A stretch of 64,000 nt of DNA, from contig LSAX01000001.1 in the NCBI GenBank assembly GCA_001557505.1, positions 496,001-560,000 of the forward strand. The letters are read 5' to 3'. Origin of the DNA: Reticulascus tulasneorum (taxonomy: Eukaryota; Ascomycota; Sordariomycetes; Glomerellales; Reticulascaceae). The notes beneath the pieces are model-generated. The model did not search any database and had not been told where the DNA came from. It worked only from the letters and a program-made list of their open reading frames with translations. Made by a program: the position numbers and the translations under genes. Shown here piece by piece: positions 46,737-57,904 of the stretch. Position 1 is the stretch's first letter. Each line of letters opens with the position of its first letter.

Positions 46737-48203
46737 GATGCTCGGTCCTGCGAGGGTGAAGGGCAGAATGCTAGTCGAAGGAAGCTCCTGAGCTCGGCGT
46801 AGCCTCCCAGCCAGTGGGAAGATCGAAGACGGATATGTCGTGTGAAGATGCAAGACTCCTCGCTAATCTTGCAGGTCTCACGGCACCGTCATCCTCTACT
46901 GGGTCGCATGCGATGGTGGGAGTTTATAGTCGTACAGAGGCGTCAATTCGGCGAGTGGCAGTCAATGGCACTCTCCTCCTGCCGACGTGGTTCTGAAAGC
47001 CCAGATATACAAGACACGTCCGATCGTCAAGAGGTCTCGGATCTCACGAAACGAAAGAGGGCGCGCGGACCACCCGCTATTTCAGTCTTTCTGAATCAAA
47101 GATCACTGTGACCCGCGCGTTCGCATGGCCGAACCAAAGAAAAAAGAAACAAGAAACGAACTCCAAATCATCATTGTAAACCAACAAACTGGTTCGCCGG
47201 AGAGTTTAAGGAACAAGAGAGAGAGTAAAAAAACATGACAGAATATGACGGTTTCCTGGAGCGTGGGTCGTTGAAGATGTAACTTTTGAGATTCATGGGA
47301 CGATGCCCATTCGATGGGTAAAATGGGATGAATTTGGTGATCTACCAGGGCGTTCTCTAACCGGCTGCAAGGGGGGCTCTAGTGGGGTAGGTGGTCCAGG
47401 GTGCTTTGGGCACTGGGGGTTTGGGAACTGGCAGGCCCGTGTCCCACCTGGCACCGAATCACAGGCGCTAACCCCCCATCATCCACCTGAAGTCGCCTAA
47501 CCTACCCCAGCAATTATCGTGTCCGATAGCACACTTCGTCGTTGGGGGACGAGCCCATGCGGCGAACATGGAGTAAAGATGAGGCCAAACCTGCGGGGGT
47601 TGGAGACCGCTGCGACTCTCTCGGACGCGTTGGAGGATTGGATGGACGGCCCCTGATTTCACAACAAATTCTGGATCGAACAGCAATGTGACGTTGCGGC
47701 GTAGCTATATTTGACATGCTATGCGGGATTGACTGATCGGATGGCTAGGCTCGCTTGAGTGATCTGCCATTCTGTAACACCAGGAACCCTACGCCGTATC
47801 TATAACTACCCTGTTCCCTGCTCCTCACCACCTTGTCGGCTGGTTGTTGGCTCGATGAACTTCGGGCATTGTGCAAATCCTACCTACGCACCGCGAACTG
47901 GATTCCAACTTGATGGCGTCCGGCTGTGGGCGCATTGAACCGCCGTCCTCGACACCCACTGGATGTAACAAACAATCTACACCCCAAAACCAGGCTCAAA
48001 GTTGCCTTTGCGGCGTCATGGCCAGTGGTTCATTTATGATGGACATATCGTCCCGGCAAAGGGTTAACTGCAAATACAGAAACGCGCAGTTGCCGACACA
48101 AAAATGGTCCAATCGACCACCGACTCGGAAGTATCTGGGTATCATCATCGCCCGGTTGGTGTAGATTGCTTTGTGTGTGAGATATGCACTTGCAGACGAC
48201 CAC
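46737..48203. other. Intergenic region; no supported gene
   Basis: Only short ORFs without domains. It includes the promoter side of the tetraspan gene and the 3' flank of the ASNSD1-like gene. Confidence 0.4.
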
Positions 48204-50031
48204 TCATGGCACAATCACGGCAGTCCCCTTGACTCGCCCACTGTCCATCTTTGCTGTTCTGGACCCGAATTGGATCTGTTTGTTTGAGTTAACGTTCTGG
48301 TGCTCTAATTGCTGGGATGCCGCGCGACTTACTGCCCGTTTCTTCTCCCGTGCCACGGAACGCATGCCCAGTTCCTCAGCAAGCAGACGTAGGATCCTTT
48401 TGCCAGGCTCGATTTGCGACTCTTCCTCAGCACTGCCAAAGTCGCACTTATCCCAGACCGGGCATTCGATTGCCCATTTGACAAGCTGCTCATCAAGATA
48501 TGGAAACCGTACTTCGCGGCCCCAGTGAGCCATGACTCTGTCGTCTCGTCCTAGGTTTCGTTTGCCCAGCCGGCTAACATCCAGCTTGAGTTCGCTGGAC
48601 AAGCCGGCGTAGCCTTGGCGTGAAAATGCAGTGGCATGCCGGACATAGCCACCGAAAAGCTCGTCTGCACCAAGCCCGGAAAGTAAGACTCTAGCTGGAG
48701 TAGTATATAGCACGGTTTCACTTGTTGGGTAGCTCTGGGCGGTCCCTCGCCCACGTGCTGCAAAGTAGAGAGCATATGCTATCGAAAGGTCCATCTCGGT
48801 GTTGTGAGGGTGCATGAGGGTTATGACATCGGTTCTGCACTCGAGAACCTCATTGTAGGGCACGTCTACCTGAAACCACATTAGCAATGCCTTCAGTGGC
48901 AGGTCAAGTGCCGGCATACTGCAATGAACTTCCATTGCCGTTCAGGGCATCCTGCGACTAGCTCCTCATAGGACTTTCGGCCAGTGATGCGGTCGGGGCA
49001 AGCTTCATAGAGACTTTCCCCACCATTCCCGTTCGCTTCGGCTAGGGAAGCAAGCCTGGGGTTCTCAAATGCTACGTTGATAAGATCTATGCCTTGCTCC
49101 GGAGGCATCAGATCGCTAGCCATTCGTGCCAGTACCGTGCAGTCAAGTCCGCCGGAGAAAAGAACAGCGATCCTCGTGGTGCGGGATTCTGCAGAGAGAA
49201 CTGGGGATGGCACGTTCAGGACCCGAAGTTCCAACGATCGCGTTAACTGACTTTGTAGTGCTTGAACGGACGGGGAGTTTGGTCGAAGAGGTGGTGCCTC
49301 GGACGGTAGGGTCATATTGAAGACTCCGAGGTTTGATACCTGCATTCGTAAGTAGCAGGACAAATCCCAATACTTGGATAATTCTGGGATCTACTCACAT
49401 AGTTCTCACCGTCAGGCATCCAGTCTCGTCGCGCCACTGTACTCGTGCCGGCTCTGTCATTCCAGGATTGGAGATCCAGTACATAGATACCATCGGCTTC
49501 GACCTCTGCCCATGCCTGAGAGGGCGAAGCAGCGACGCTTGATAACACTAGCCCATTCTCCTCACTGATCAAAAGAGATCGCCGTCCTAGGCGGTCTCGG
49601 GCGAAGAAGACGCGCCTCGAAGGCACGTCACAGAAGACGAAGGCGAAAGGGCCTTCGATACTTCTAAAGACATCGAGAATCGCGTTCTCACTATCATTGC
49701 GGCGACTTGCCGCGACAAGCAGTGAAAACAGCTCTTCCCCATCATTGCCCTGGATCTGCGCACCGTTGATCTTCCAAGCCTCACCATTCCAGCAGAGGAC
49801 CGACTCGGTTGCTGGGTCAGCAAACGGCTGCTTGGTGAGATGATCCCCGCGCAGTGCCAGTACGGTGGTATTGAACGACAGAAATGTAGATCCAACCACA
49901 CCGTCACCGGAGGAGAGTCGCAAATCTGCCTGGCCCAGGTGGTCTGGACCCCGATTGCAGAGACGACGTCTCAACTCTTGGGAAAGTGGCGGGGCTGCAT
50001 CCCTAGATATGGCTGCATGGATGCCGCACAT
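48204..50031 (-). CDS. Asparagine-synthetase-domain protein (ASNSD1-like, class II glutamine amidotransferase plus synthetase fold)
   Basis: Three exons (50031-49399, 49339-48920, 48869-48204) sum to 572 residues. The protein starts MCGIHAA, with the Cys2 nucleophile of class II glutamine amidotransferases, then RGPDHLG and WNGEAW of the glutaminase site. The synthetase half (from about residue 212) has the ATP PP-loop as LFSGGLDC, where true asparagine synthetases usually have SGGLDS. It also has ISGxGADE-like LSGLGADELFGGY and HWGREVRFPYLD. The order and size fit the eukaryotic ASNSD1 group rather than classical Asn synthetase. The presumed reaction is glutamine-driven amidation of an acyl group after adenylation, but the substrate of this subgroup is unknown. 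Both introns lie at phase 0 positions. Confidence 0.87.
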
Positions 50032-50876
50032 TTCAAGCCCATTAGCTGTCCAGGCGAAGCTGTGTTTCAGTTGGCCTGGATGGTAGCTGCGAATGACTGT
50101 GGGAAATCCCTTTTTGAGCCCTTTGTCGGTTTGGTTGAAGAACGGAGTGTCTAATTAATTATGACCTGGAGGGATCTGGCATGGGATGCAGGAAAACGCA
50201 GGGCGCCACTCAGAGAGTAGCGACAAGGAGTGGGGCCATCAAGAGCTAACCCATGTACACCTTCGTGTGGACCAGCGGCTCAGCAGAATTACAGATTGTT
50301 ACAGTAGGTACATAGCCGGGTAGGTAGTCTGTAAATAAGACAGTGCCGCTTGACTCTCCAGCATTAAAAGATGGTGAAGTGTTTGGTGGTTGCAGACGAC
50401 TCGGGTCGAGAAAGTGTGAAATTTAGAGCATGAACATAATTGATATTCTACTGCATTTCCTGTGAATGGCTCCTTAAATATCCGGTGCATCGTGTATTTT
50501 TTTTTTCAGTTTCCTTTGTGCACCGGGACTAGCAACATGCCCCGTTCCGCCCAAATGCGTACTTGGACAATGGACTGGGCACCGAATTTTCAGCGACAGC
50601 CTAGGGCACCACATCCACTAGCAATCCCCCCATGCAGGAGTGATTTAGCTGTAGTTGAAGTTGTAGCGGACCTTTGCTCTGAGAGTGGCTGTGAGATAAC
50701 ATGGGTAATTATTCATAATCAGCTCAGTACTTCGTACCACACTCAGGACAAGAGACCCGCATTTTGGTGCATCCACACATCCACACACGCTGTCACACCC
50801 TCCATGCCGAACCACGCATATTCCCCTGTCCAGTCGTATTATTTATATTTTCAAATAAGAGGGGCATTTATAACAA
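50032..50876. other. Intergenic region
   Basis: No supported gene. A 143-codon ORF at 50462-50893 (plus) has no domain and runs into the tRNA-like repeat, so it was not called. Confidence 0.4.
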
Positions 50877-50935
50877 CATCCGGCATGGTGTAGTGGCTAA
50901 CATTTATCGCTCTCATTAATGAGTTCCCCGATAGG
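50877..50935 (+). repeat. 59-bp repeat, copy 1: 5' half of a tRNA-Glu-like sequence
   Basis: Matches 55262-55320 at 58 of 59 positions in the same orientation. It contains a perfect pol III A box (tggtgtagtgg, 50886-50896). It also has a D-arm-like fold and a CTC anticodon-like loop (ctctca), with the stem bases tatcg paired to a later cgata across a short intron-like insert. No B box or 3' acceptor half follows, so it cannot make a tRNA. Confidence 0.75.
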
Positions 50936-51428
50936 GCCTCAACAATCGGAACCGCTGATTTCTCATTTTGGATGTCTCTAGATCAAAAGAGAGAACCGTG
51001 TCAGGAATACCAAAGACATTTGATGAAACAGCAAAGGGCCAGAAACTGTAAATGCGGGGTTCTCGGGCCGAGAAAGAACATCAGAGTAAGACAAGTGGTA
51101 ATTGAAATCGGTAGGACCTTTGATGGACTGCCTGCTTGGATTCAAGAACCCGGCTTTTGTGTGTACCGCAGCGTTCCTTTTGACATCAGGTCATCTGGAA
51201 ATTGCTGGAAGATGGGCTCCAATTGTGTAGCCTTGGAGAAATAACACCCATCAGTTTAATGCAATTTGGGTAAGTAAATCTAGATAATCGCCCATATGAA
51301 TATGCCTTCATAGCTTGTGTTCACCCTGCCAAATAGGTCCCAAGTCCATCTAGATGAGATGGCACAATCACATCAGACCCAATAACGAATGATATATGTT
51401 GGAGAACCAGGTGGCGACTCCCATGCTT
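50936..51428. other. Stretch between repeat copy 1 and the chromodomain gene
   Basis: Holds a 90-codon ORF with an ATG (50972-51244, plus) that contains several Cys residues but no signal peptide and no recognised domain. It is not supported enough to call. Confidence 0.4.
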
Positions 51429-54400
51429 TCATTCATCCATCGTGTGAAACGATTCGAGAAGTTCTCGGCAGTTTGTCAAGTTCTCCCTAGGTTCCCAAGT
51501 GTTCTCGGTCGCAGAGAACCCCTTCCACTTGATTTCGTAGAGACGCTCATTGTAGTCTTCGTCAAAGTACGAGCTGACGATGTGTTCAACCTCGTACTCT
51601 TCGTCGCTGTCCATACCAACATCGTTCATAGATACATCGCTGTCATCATCGGCACCAGTCTCCTGTTCGTAATGCACAACTTCGTTACTTACATCGTCCT
51701 CATTAGCATCATCGCCAACTTCGTATTCACTGGAAATATCACTAGCATCGTCTCCACTGGCGTCATTGCCAACGCCGTCTTCACTGGTATCATCGCTAAC
51801 GTCGTCTTGACAGAGGTCATCGTCAACGACGAAGCTCCTTTGGGATCCGTGGCCTCTGACACGGCCACTTCGCCCGCTGGCTTGATACTCTGTCGAGGGT
51901 TCGCTCTCGAGATGTGCTTCGATCTGGTATCCGATGAGCATATCCTCAGGAACATCTCCGTAACCATGAGCCAAATCATCAATCTGCTCTTTGTGAACTA
52001 GTCTGGGCCCCATCCCAAGCTTTCGAGCTTGACGAACATCTACGTAGGGTGCCTCCCAGAAGCTAGGATCGACGGCCCAATACTTTCCGTCTTTGCGGAG
52101 CCGGTCGAGCTGCTTGAAAATGTCTGGCCAGTAGTGGGGGTGCCATGTATATGCAGCAAAATTAACGCTGACAGTATCCATCCTGATGTTACAAGCATCT
52201 GGATCGAACTCGGTGGCGGCATTGCCGATGGGAAACTTTGAATATCCACAGAACATTGCCTGGCCGTGAATCTTTTTGCAAATCGATCCACTTATCGCGG
52301 TATTATGCAAGGGAATAGGCTCGAGACCGCCGACATCGCGAGCTTGAAGCTCCCTAGTTCCCTGATATGTTGTTCAGCAATTCAGGAACGTAATAAAGAC
52401 TGTTTATCTGTACCTTGAGTGTGTTTTTGTCTTGCCGCAGCTTTTCCATCCGGTCGTGCATGACAACATACATCAATGTTTCAGAGTCGAGGCCATGTTC
52501 CTGGGGAAACTTGATATTGCAAAAAACACGGAGTCTCTTGACCCGGCTGGCAAACCACTCCTCGCATATGCGCTCGGTCCAGATGCCTGAGAGAAGGGGC
52601 TTTGCGAGGAAGGAGAAGGGAAAGTAAATAGGGTCACCATGTTCGTCCTTGATCGTCCAAAGATGAGCGTCCTTATCCGCAAATCCATACAAGTGTGCGA
52701 TATGAAGGAATTGAAGATGTCGGACCTCACGACGTGGATGTCTCCACTTTGACTTCCTGTGCTTACTGCATATAATCACCGATCTGCAATGGTTACAGTG
52801 CTGGAACTGTTGAGGGGTAAAATAGAACCCGCGTCTGGGAGCATCAAGGAGATGAGAAGCTTTGACGGGAAGCTTGCCAGTCCGAAATGTTTCTTCCAGC
52901 CATTGCACTTGTTCCGGTGACTGCTGTGACCAGTACTCCATGCGATCCTTGAAAGATAGAAATGAAGGTGAGAGCGCTGACTCGATGATACTTACGTTTA
53001 ATATTCCATTAAAACCAGCTGCTGCTTCGGCGGCTGTCGTTGCTCGACGACATGCAGCCAGAGCAGGTAGTACGATAACGGGACGATGGGCCTTCATCTT
53101 GTTGAGAGATACAGTGGTAATCACCACATTCTCTACGCAATGGTAATCCACTGCATGACGGCTGTCTGGCCGAGCCACCGAGGTTACAGGGTTGACACCA
53201 TCGATACTGGCCTGATACGGCGAAAGGCATGCGGTAGACACATTATTCGAAAATTCTTGAGCTATTGTTAAGACCGTTAGAGCATTCACACTTTAGATGG
53301 TCAGGGGTCAACTTATGGTACCATCTGAGGGAGAGCGCTCGACTTCTTGATCGCAGTACGCATCCTGAAACCTGGCGTCGTCCAGGTTCACAGATTTATC
53401 TGTTTGGAACTTATCGATCAGGGCTGCGACTATTTTCTCTGTTTTCTCCAACCTTTCCTGAGGAGCAATGCTAATCCAACGGGAACTATCCCGTAGCACT
53501 TGTTCTCCAGCCAAGTAGAAAAGAAAGCCTTTTCGTTCGCCTGTCTTTCGCTGGGTTTCCGTCTCTGATATGCGAACATTCTTGGAGAAACAGGCTCCGC
53601 AGACTTCGCGGTCTAAAGACTTGCTGTACTTAATACTGGAGCATTTCGCCGGTCCCAAGCAGTTGCCACAGACATGGTATCCGCTGGAATGAGGGTCACA
53701 AGGACTCGGCTTCGGAGCCTGTAAGCCGTTTCTGGTGGCCTCGTTGACTTTAATGGCCATAGTCTTTCCCTGCGCCCATGCTGTTCTGACCGTTTGGCCA
53801 TGAAGATATGGTTGCAGGATTGCATCAAGAATCGGAAGAGCACGGCTATGCTCGAATGTGTGGACCCGAATGGTAGGAAGATCCGGAAAGTCTCCCCAGG
53901 TAAGACTTAATAGTATATTAGAATCGCTGTAAGTTGTGTGGTAGCGACAGAGAGAAAATTGTGGCTTACAATTGCGGGTAAATCCATCTTACTCCTTTGT
54001 TCCCAACACGAAGCCGTTTCTTACCCTCCTGCTTGAAGGATATCCAAAGTGAGTTGTTGTGATAAAGTCGTGCCCCATACTCTTTTTGGTGAAATGACCC
54101 GAGAAAAGGTTCGCGATCTTGAAAGATGCTATTGTGGATAGACCTAAGGTCAGGCCCAACATGATGTGCCCACTTTGACATCAGACCTTTGACAATGTCC
54201 TTGGCAAGGTTGTGGCTTTGAGTCCTCCCAGGCGCTGGTTCTTGTCCGGACGTTGCGTTACTCGGTATCCAACTGATGTCGGGACGAATACCTAAAGCCT
54301 TGACGTTTGTAATGAGTCTGTCTGGCCAAATACGGATCTCAATCTGGTGTGGGAGCGGGCCATGGTCGGTTTGCGTGAACACTGTTACACGCCCTTCGTA

Positions 54401-54496
54401 ATAGCCAAACATCTTCCTTAGATGAGATCGCTGATGCTTGTCATAGTAGCGAGGCTCCTGGAGTTTCAGTGTTGTTGAAATTGGTATAAGGTCCAT
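51429..54496 (-). CDS. Chromodomain protein with CxxC zinc-binding-like region; otherwise unknown
   Basis: Five exons (54496-53970, 53905-53322, 53261-52996, 52947-52414, 52361-51429) join in frame to 947 residues. The region near residues 270-310 holds paired Cys motifs (CGNC, AKC, CGAC), which look like a zinc site. A second Cys/His cluster is CNHCRSVIICSKH. A long acidic Asp/Ser/Glu-rich stretch precedes the C-terminal chromodomain (YEVEHIVSSYF, YEIKWKGF, ENTWEP). It has the aromatic residues that grip methyl-lysine in family members. Chromodomains of this kind occur in heterochromatin proteins and in retroelement integrases, but no integrase or reverse transcriptase motif is seen. The ATG at 54496 was preferred because the frame upstream opens only from TTG. 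The gene is bracketed by two 59-bp direct repeats and is divergent from a His-Me-finger gene. Confidence 0.75.
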
Positions 54497-55261
54497 TGCG
54501 ACGCTTAGTGTGTAGGTCGGAGATATCGCGTTCAAGTTGAGCTGGGCAGTTGGGATGCAGATTGATACAAGAACTAAGCTGGGTCATTTGCTCAGATATA
54601 TATATGGCTAATGCGGAAGCAGTCTGCCCTGGTGAAAGAAGTCGATGTGATCAATATCAGACTTAGAGCCCCGAATTTTAGCACCCACAGCACCCAACTG
54701 GTCACTAATAGGTGTTGGATGATTGCTGACCATAATGATACGGAAATATAGTAGGCAAATTTAGTGAATCAGAATTAATAAATGGTAAAGGTCAAATATG
54801 GCACCGTGTATTGGAAACTGCTTCGGACAGGAGTAGATCGCATATTCTTTCCTAGTACCAATTTTGCATTCATTATTTGTGTTTGGACGGAGTACTCTCA
54901 GAGAGGCTTGACTCTTCAGGTAGTATGTGACTCGTCAACATTGACTGACATGAAGAGTAGAGAAATGGCTCTGGATCGTATTAGGATTGTCTTCATCATC
55001 AAACTCATATTTCACAAAAATTACTTCGATTACTTATGTATTTACTATCTAATACGATTCCAAAGCAGCTGGTCAGGTGAGCTACAAACACTCCACTGAC
55101 CACTGTCAGATAGTTACACATTCTAAAGGAGCGATTTATCGCGACCCCACCCCCTGGCCCCACCATAATAAGAACTACGTTGTTCTATTGGGTCTGCAGG
55201 TGCCCCACCGAGGCACTGATAAAGAGGTTATGGTATATTATAACAGTGGCTTCTTCAACAG

Positions 55262-55320
55262 CATCCGGCATGGTGTAGTGGCTAACATTTATCGCTCTCA
55301 TTAATGAGTTTCCCGATAGG
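55262..55320 (+). repeat. 59-bp repeat, copy 2: 5' half of a tRNA-Glu-like sequence
   Basis: One mismatch to copy 1 at 50877-50935. The A box is at 55271-55281. Unlike copy 1, it is followed about 55 bp later by a near-perfect B box (ggttcgattcg, 55377-55387). The flanks of that B box do not form a T stem, and no matching 3' acceptor (tgccgga) was found. It is either a decayed intron-containing tRNA gene or the head of a tRNA-derived element. Confidence 0.75.
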
Positions 55321-55458
55321 CGTAAGTTACAACGTATCCCACAACCCACTACAAATTTCTGACATCAAACAGCCGGGGTTCGATTCGTATGTGCATCCAA
55401 ATTCGCAGATTCCCAATCAAAGGCTAATTATAAAACAGCCCGTACCGGAACAAAATAA

Positions 55459-55520
55459 TTTTTTTTTGCCTTTTCCCTCTTCTTTTTTTTTCTCTTTTTC
55501 CGGGGGGTTTTTTTTTTCGG
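55459..55520. repeat. Poly-T / CT / poly-G / poly-T homopolymer tract
   Basis: Runs of eight to ten T separated by C-rich bits and a GGGGGG block. Oligo-T could serve as a pol III terminator for the upstream A/B-box element or be the tail of an inserted retrosequence. Confidence 0.55.
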
Positions 55521-56037
55521 CCCTTAATTATTTACTCCCTAACTGGTGACATCTGGTCCGCCTGAAGATTCGGTGGGGGAAATGGTCATGGTAATCCTTT
55601 GTCACATATTGAGCCTCTTCTTAACCCTGCTGTCATTGTTCTTTGCTAAGTTCTCACCATGAAACGTGAGCAGGTTACCTTTATATGTAAGTTTTGAAGA
55701 CCTTTATCACTATGAATCAAGTGAGATGTAATGGCTTTGTAAACCTGAGATGCAGGTAATAACAACAAAGAGTATAGATCAAGACCATGTCTGATTTACG
55801 TCTGGCAAATAATACTGGCACAATAACAAGCACTTTCCAATGAGACAATTATGATATGGTCAAATAGCTAGCTTCGACCGACCAAGCCATGAAGTATCTG
55901 GCTGATTTTAGTGCTTTCGATATCAGTTTCAAGATATCATGAAACATCAAGAATGCTGTTCTGCCCTTCTGACATACGAGTAAACCGAGAACCAATTGAC
56001 AGTTTCTACAATATTCCGTGTTGGTTTACGAGCTTCA

Positions 56038-57904
56038 ATGGATCGCCACAGCCAGGATTCTCAAAGGGATTTCTGTTGCCCAGAGAAAATATTCGATGGC
56101 AATGTCTGTGGCAAATCTTTCAACCGCAAAGGAAACCTCACTCGCCATATCAAAACGCAACACCATACAGGAACACCAGCACGAGGTCATACCTTTGTCC
56201 ATCTCAATATCGACAGGGTTGTTACCGGAGCTTTCGAGGGAAGTGCAGATCCAATGGTAAACTATGTGCAAGGTTTTCAAACGTCATTTCGAACACTTCC
56301 CGAAACCATCAAGTCACCGGCACTTCCATCATCTCGTAAGTCAGGAAAGCGATTGAAATATGACTTGTATATTGTTTTTCTGATGCTTGATGTGGCCGAC
56401 TTAGATCACTTCTCAAGTCCTATTCCGACTGTTCAGACCAACACCTCTTGTGGCAAAGCTCTTGACAAAACACCGTCGAGGGAAGCCAGACCTGAAACGG
56501 GTGCATCACCGCACAGTAACACACCTGGATATCTCACACATGCAGATCGACCATGTCAAACGTCCAAAGCATCAGGAAATGTCCCCGAACTCGAAAGACT
56601 TTGCTCCAAACGGGCGAGAGCGATGCCATTATCACAATCCCGGATAACTCCTTTATCAGAAACCAGTGAGACCGCAGAGCAGTCACCAAGCGACATCGTT
56701 CTTACTACACCTCACATGACATCCCATAGTCAGGTAGTCATGATTGACGACGACTCTGGGAAGCGAAAATGGATGAGTCGAGACAGATTTGAGGAAGCAA
56801 TGCCGATGTACGAGGTCAAAAGATCTCGCAAGTTCTCTCAACAGCAACAAAAGGCAGTCGATTGGCTGACAAAGATAGCTAAGGACGCATTTAACAAAGT
56901 GGCAGGTGAGATTATGTACTCCTGGGGTGTCAAAATGACACACGCAGGCACTTGCATTATTGTCCCTGCCGCATGGGCATCCCTCCAACCGACAACACTG
57001 ATGGAGAAGCTCAGCTATGAGTCATGTGCTACATTGGATTGGGAACGTTTGCAGTTCAAACACTCGGATCATATTACAACATTTGGAAGAAGTGCTGCCT
57101 GGTTTGACGATAGGACTTGGCCCAGAACAGGCATCCAACTCGATAATTTCATGGAGTGCGGTCCTTTTGGGCGAATGGACGGCTCTCATTTGTGCCACAG
57201 TTCGCTTTGTGTGAACAAGAACCATCTCGTATACGAGTACTGTAGGACAAATCAGGATCGAGCCGGTTGTCTCGAGACGGCAAAGCGCTGGAGAAGCGAG
57301 GATCGTGATATCCCCCCAACTTGCACAATTCATGACCCCCCCTGTCTTTTACAGGTAAGCAAAACCAAGGCACAACTTCATCATTTCCAGGAACTTATTA
57401 TTGCAGCATGCCGTCCTCACCACGTATGAGCGTTGTTTGCTCCAGACATCTGTCCTCAGCAACGCTCTGAAACTACCGCGGCCTACGGCCCCCCTTAGGC
57501 CGCGACGCCATCCCTATAGCACTTTAGAGTACGAGTTGCCAATCCGCTTTAGCACCAAGGGGGGTGTGGAGGTTAAGTGCTTGCCCGAAGACTTGTGGAA
57601 TCCCTTGACATTTGAGACTGGGGTACAAAAGCCAGATCTGCTCTGTTCATTGTGCATTCGGATAAAGGCCTTTGGCACAGTGTGCGGGCTGTGGAGCCAT
57701 GTGGTTCATGACCACCGAGAGACTAAACCGGAGACAAAGCTGGACGAGATTCGTCGTGCGGCGGATCTGTGGAGGGAGTACTGGGACAAACTCAGGGCGC
57801 GAGGTTCTCTTCCGAAAGGAGACGCACTGACAGTTGAGAGGCTGAGACAGGCCAGCCGGGCAGACTTCTGCTGGCTGGATGTCTTGGAGTGGAATTTGCG
57901 ATGA
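56038..57904 (+). CDS. C2H2 zinc-finger plus His-Me-finger (homing-endonuclease-type zinc loop) protein
   Basis: Probable exons 56038-56335, 56405-57354 and 57407-57904 give 581 residues. The first intron (69 bp, GTAAGT donor, GACTTAG acceptor) keeps frame either way, so a 604-residue unspliced form is possible. Near the N-terminus is a C2H2-like finger, CGKSFNRKGNLTRHIKTQH. Its first Cys is displaced, with ten residues between the Cys pair instead of two to four. A Ser/Thr-rich middle follows. Near residues 380-420 is the segment SHLCHSSLCVNKNHLVYE, then N-x2-R-x2-C, the pattern of the zinc-binding His-Me-finger loop known from I-PpoI-type homing endonucleases. The last exon carries another Cys/His pair (CSLCIRI, HVVHDH). 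A DNA-binding or nuclease role is likely by family, but activity is unproven. It is divergent from the chromodomain gene. Confidence 0.72.

Larger units (their letters stand above)
54497..56037. other. Divergent intergenic region with tRNA-like repeat and homopolymer runs
   Basis: AT-rich. It holds the second tRNA-half repeat (55262-55320), a B-box-like ggttcgattcg at 55377-55387 and runs of T and G at 55459-55520. No coding gene is supported. Confidence 0.5.

Noticed and set aside
50877..50935. Functional tRNA-Glu gene
   Set aside because: Only the 5' half is present; there is no T arm or 3' acceptor half after it.
50972..51244. 90-codon Cys-containing ORF with ATG next to repeat copy 1
   Set aside because: No signal peptide, no domain and no splice partner. 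It could be chance in a gap between repeats.
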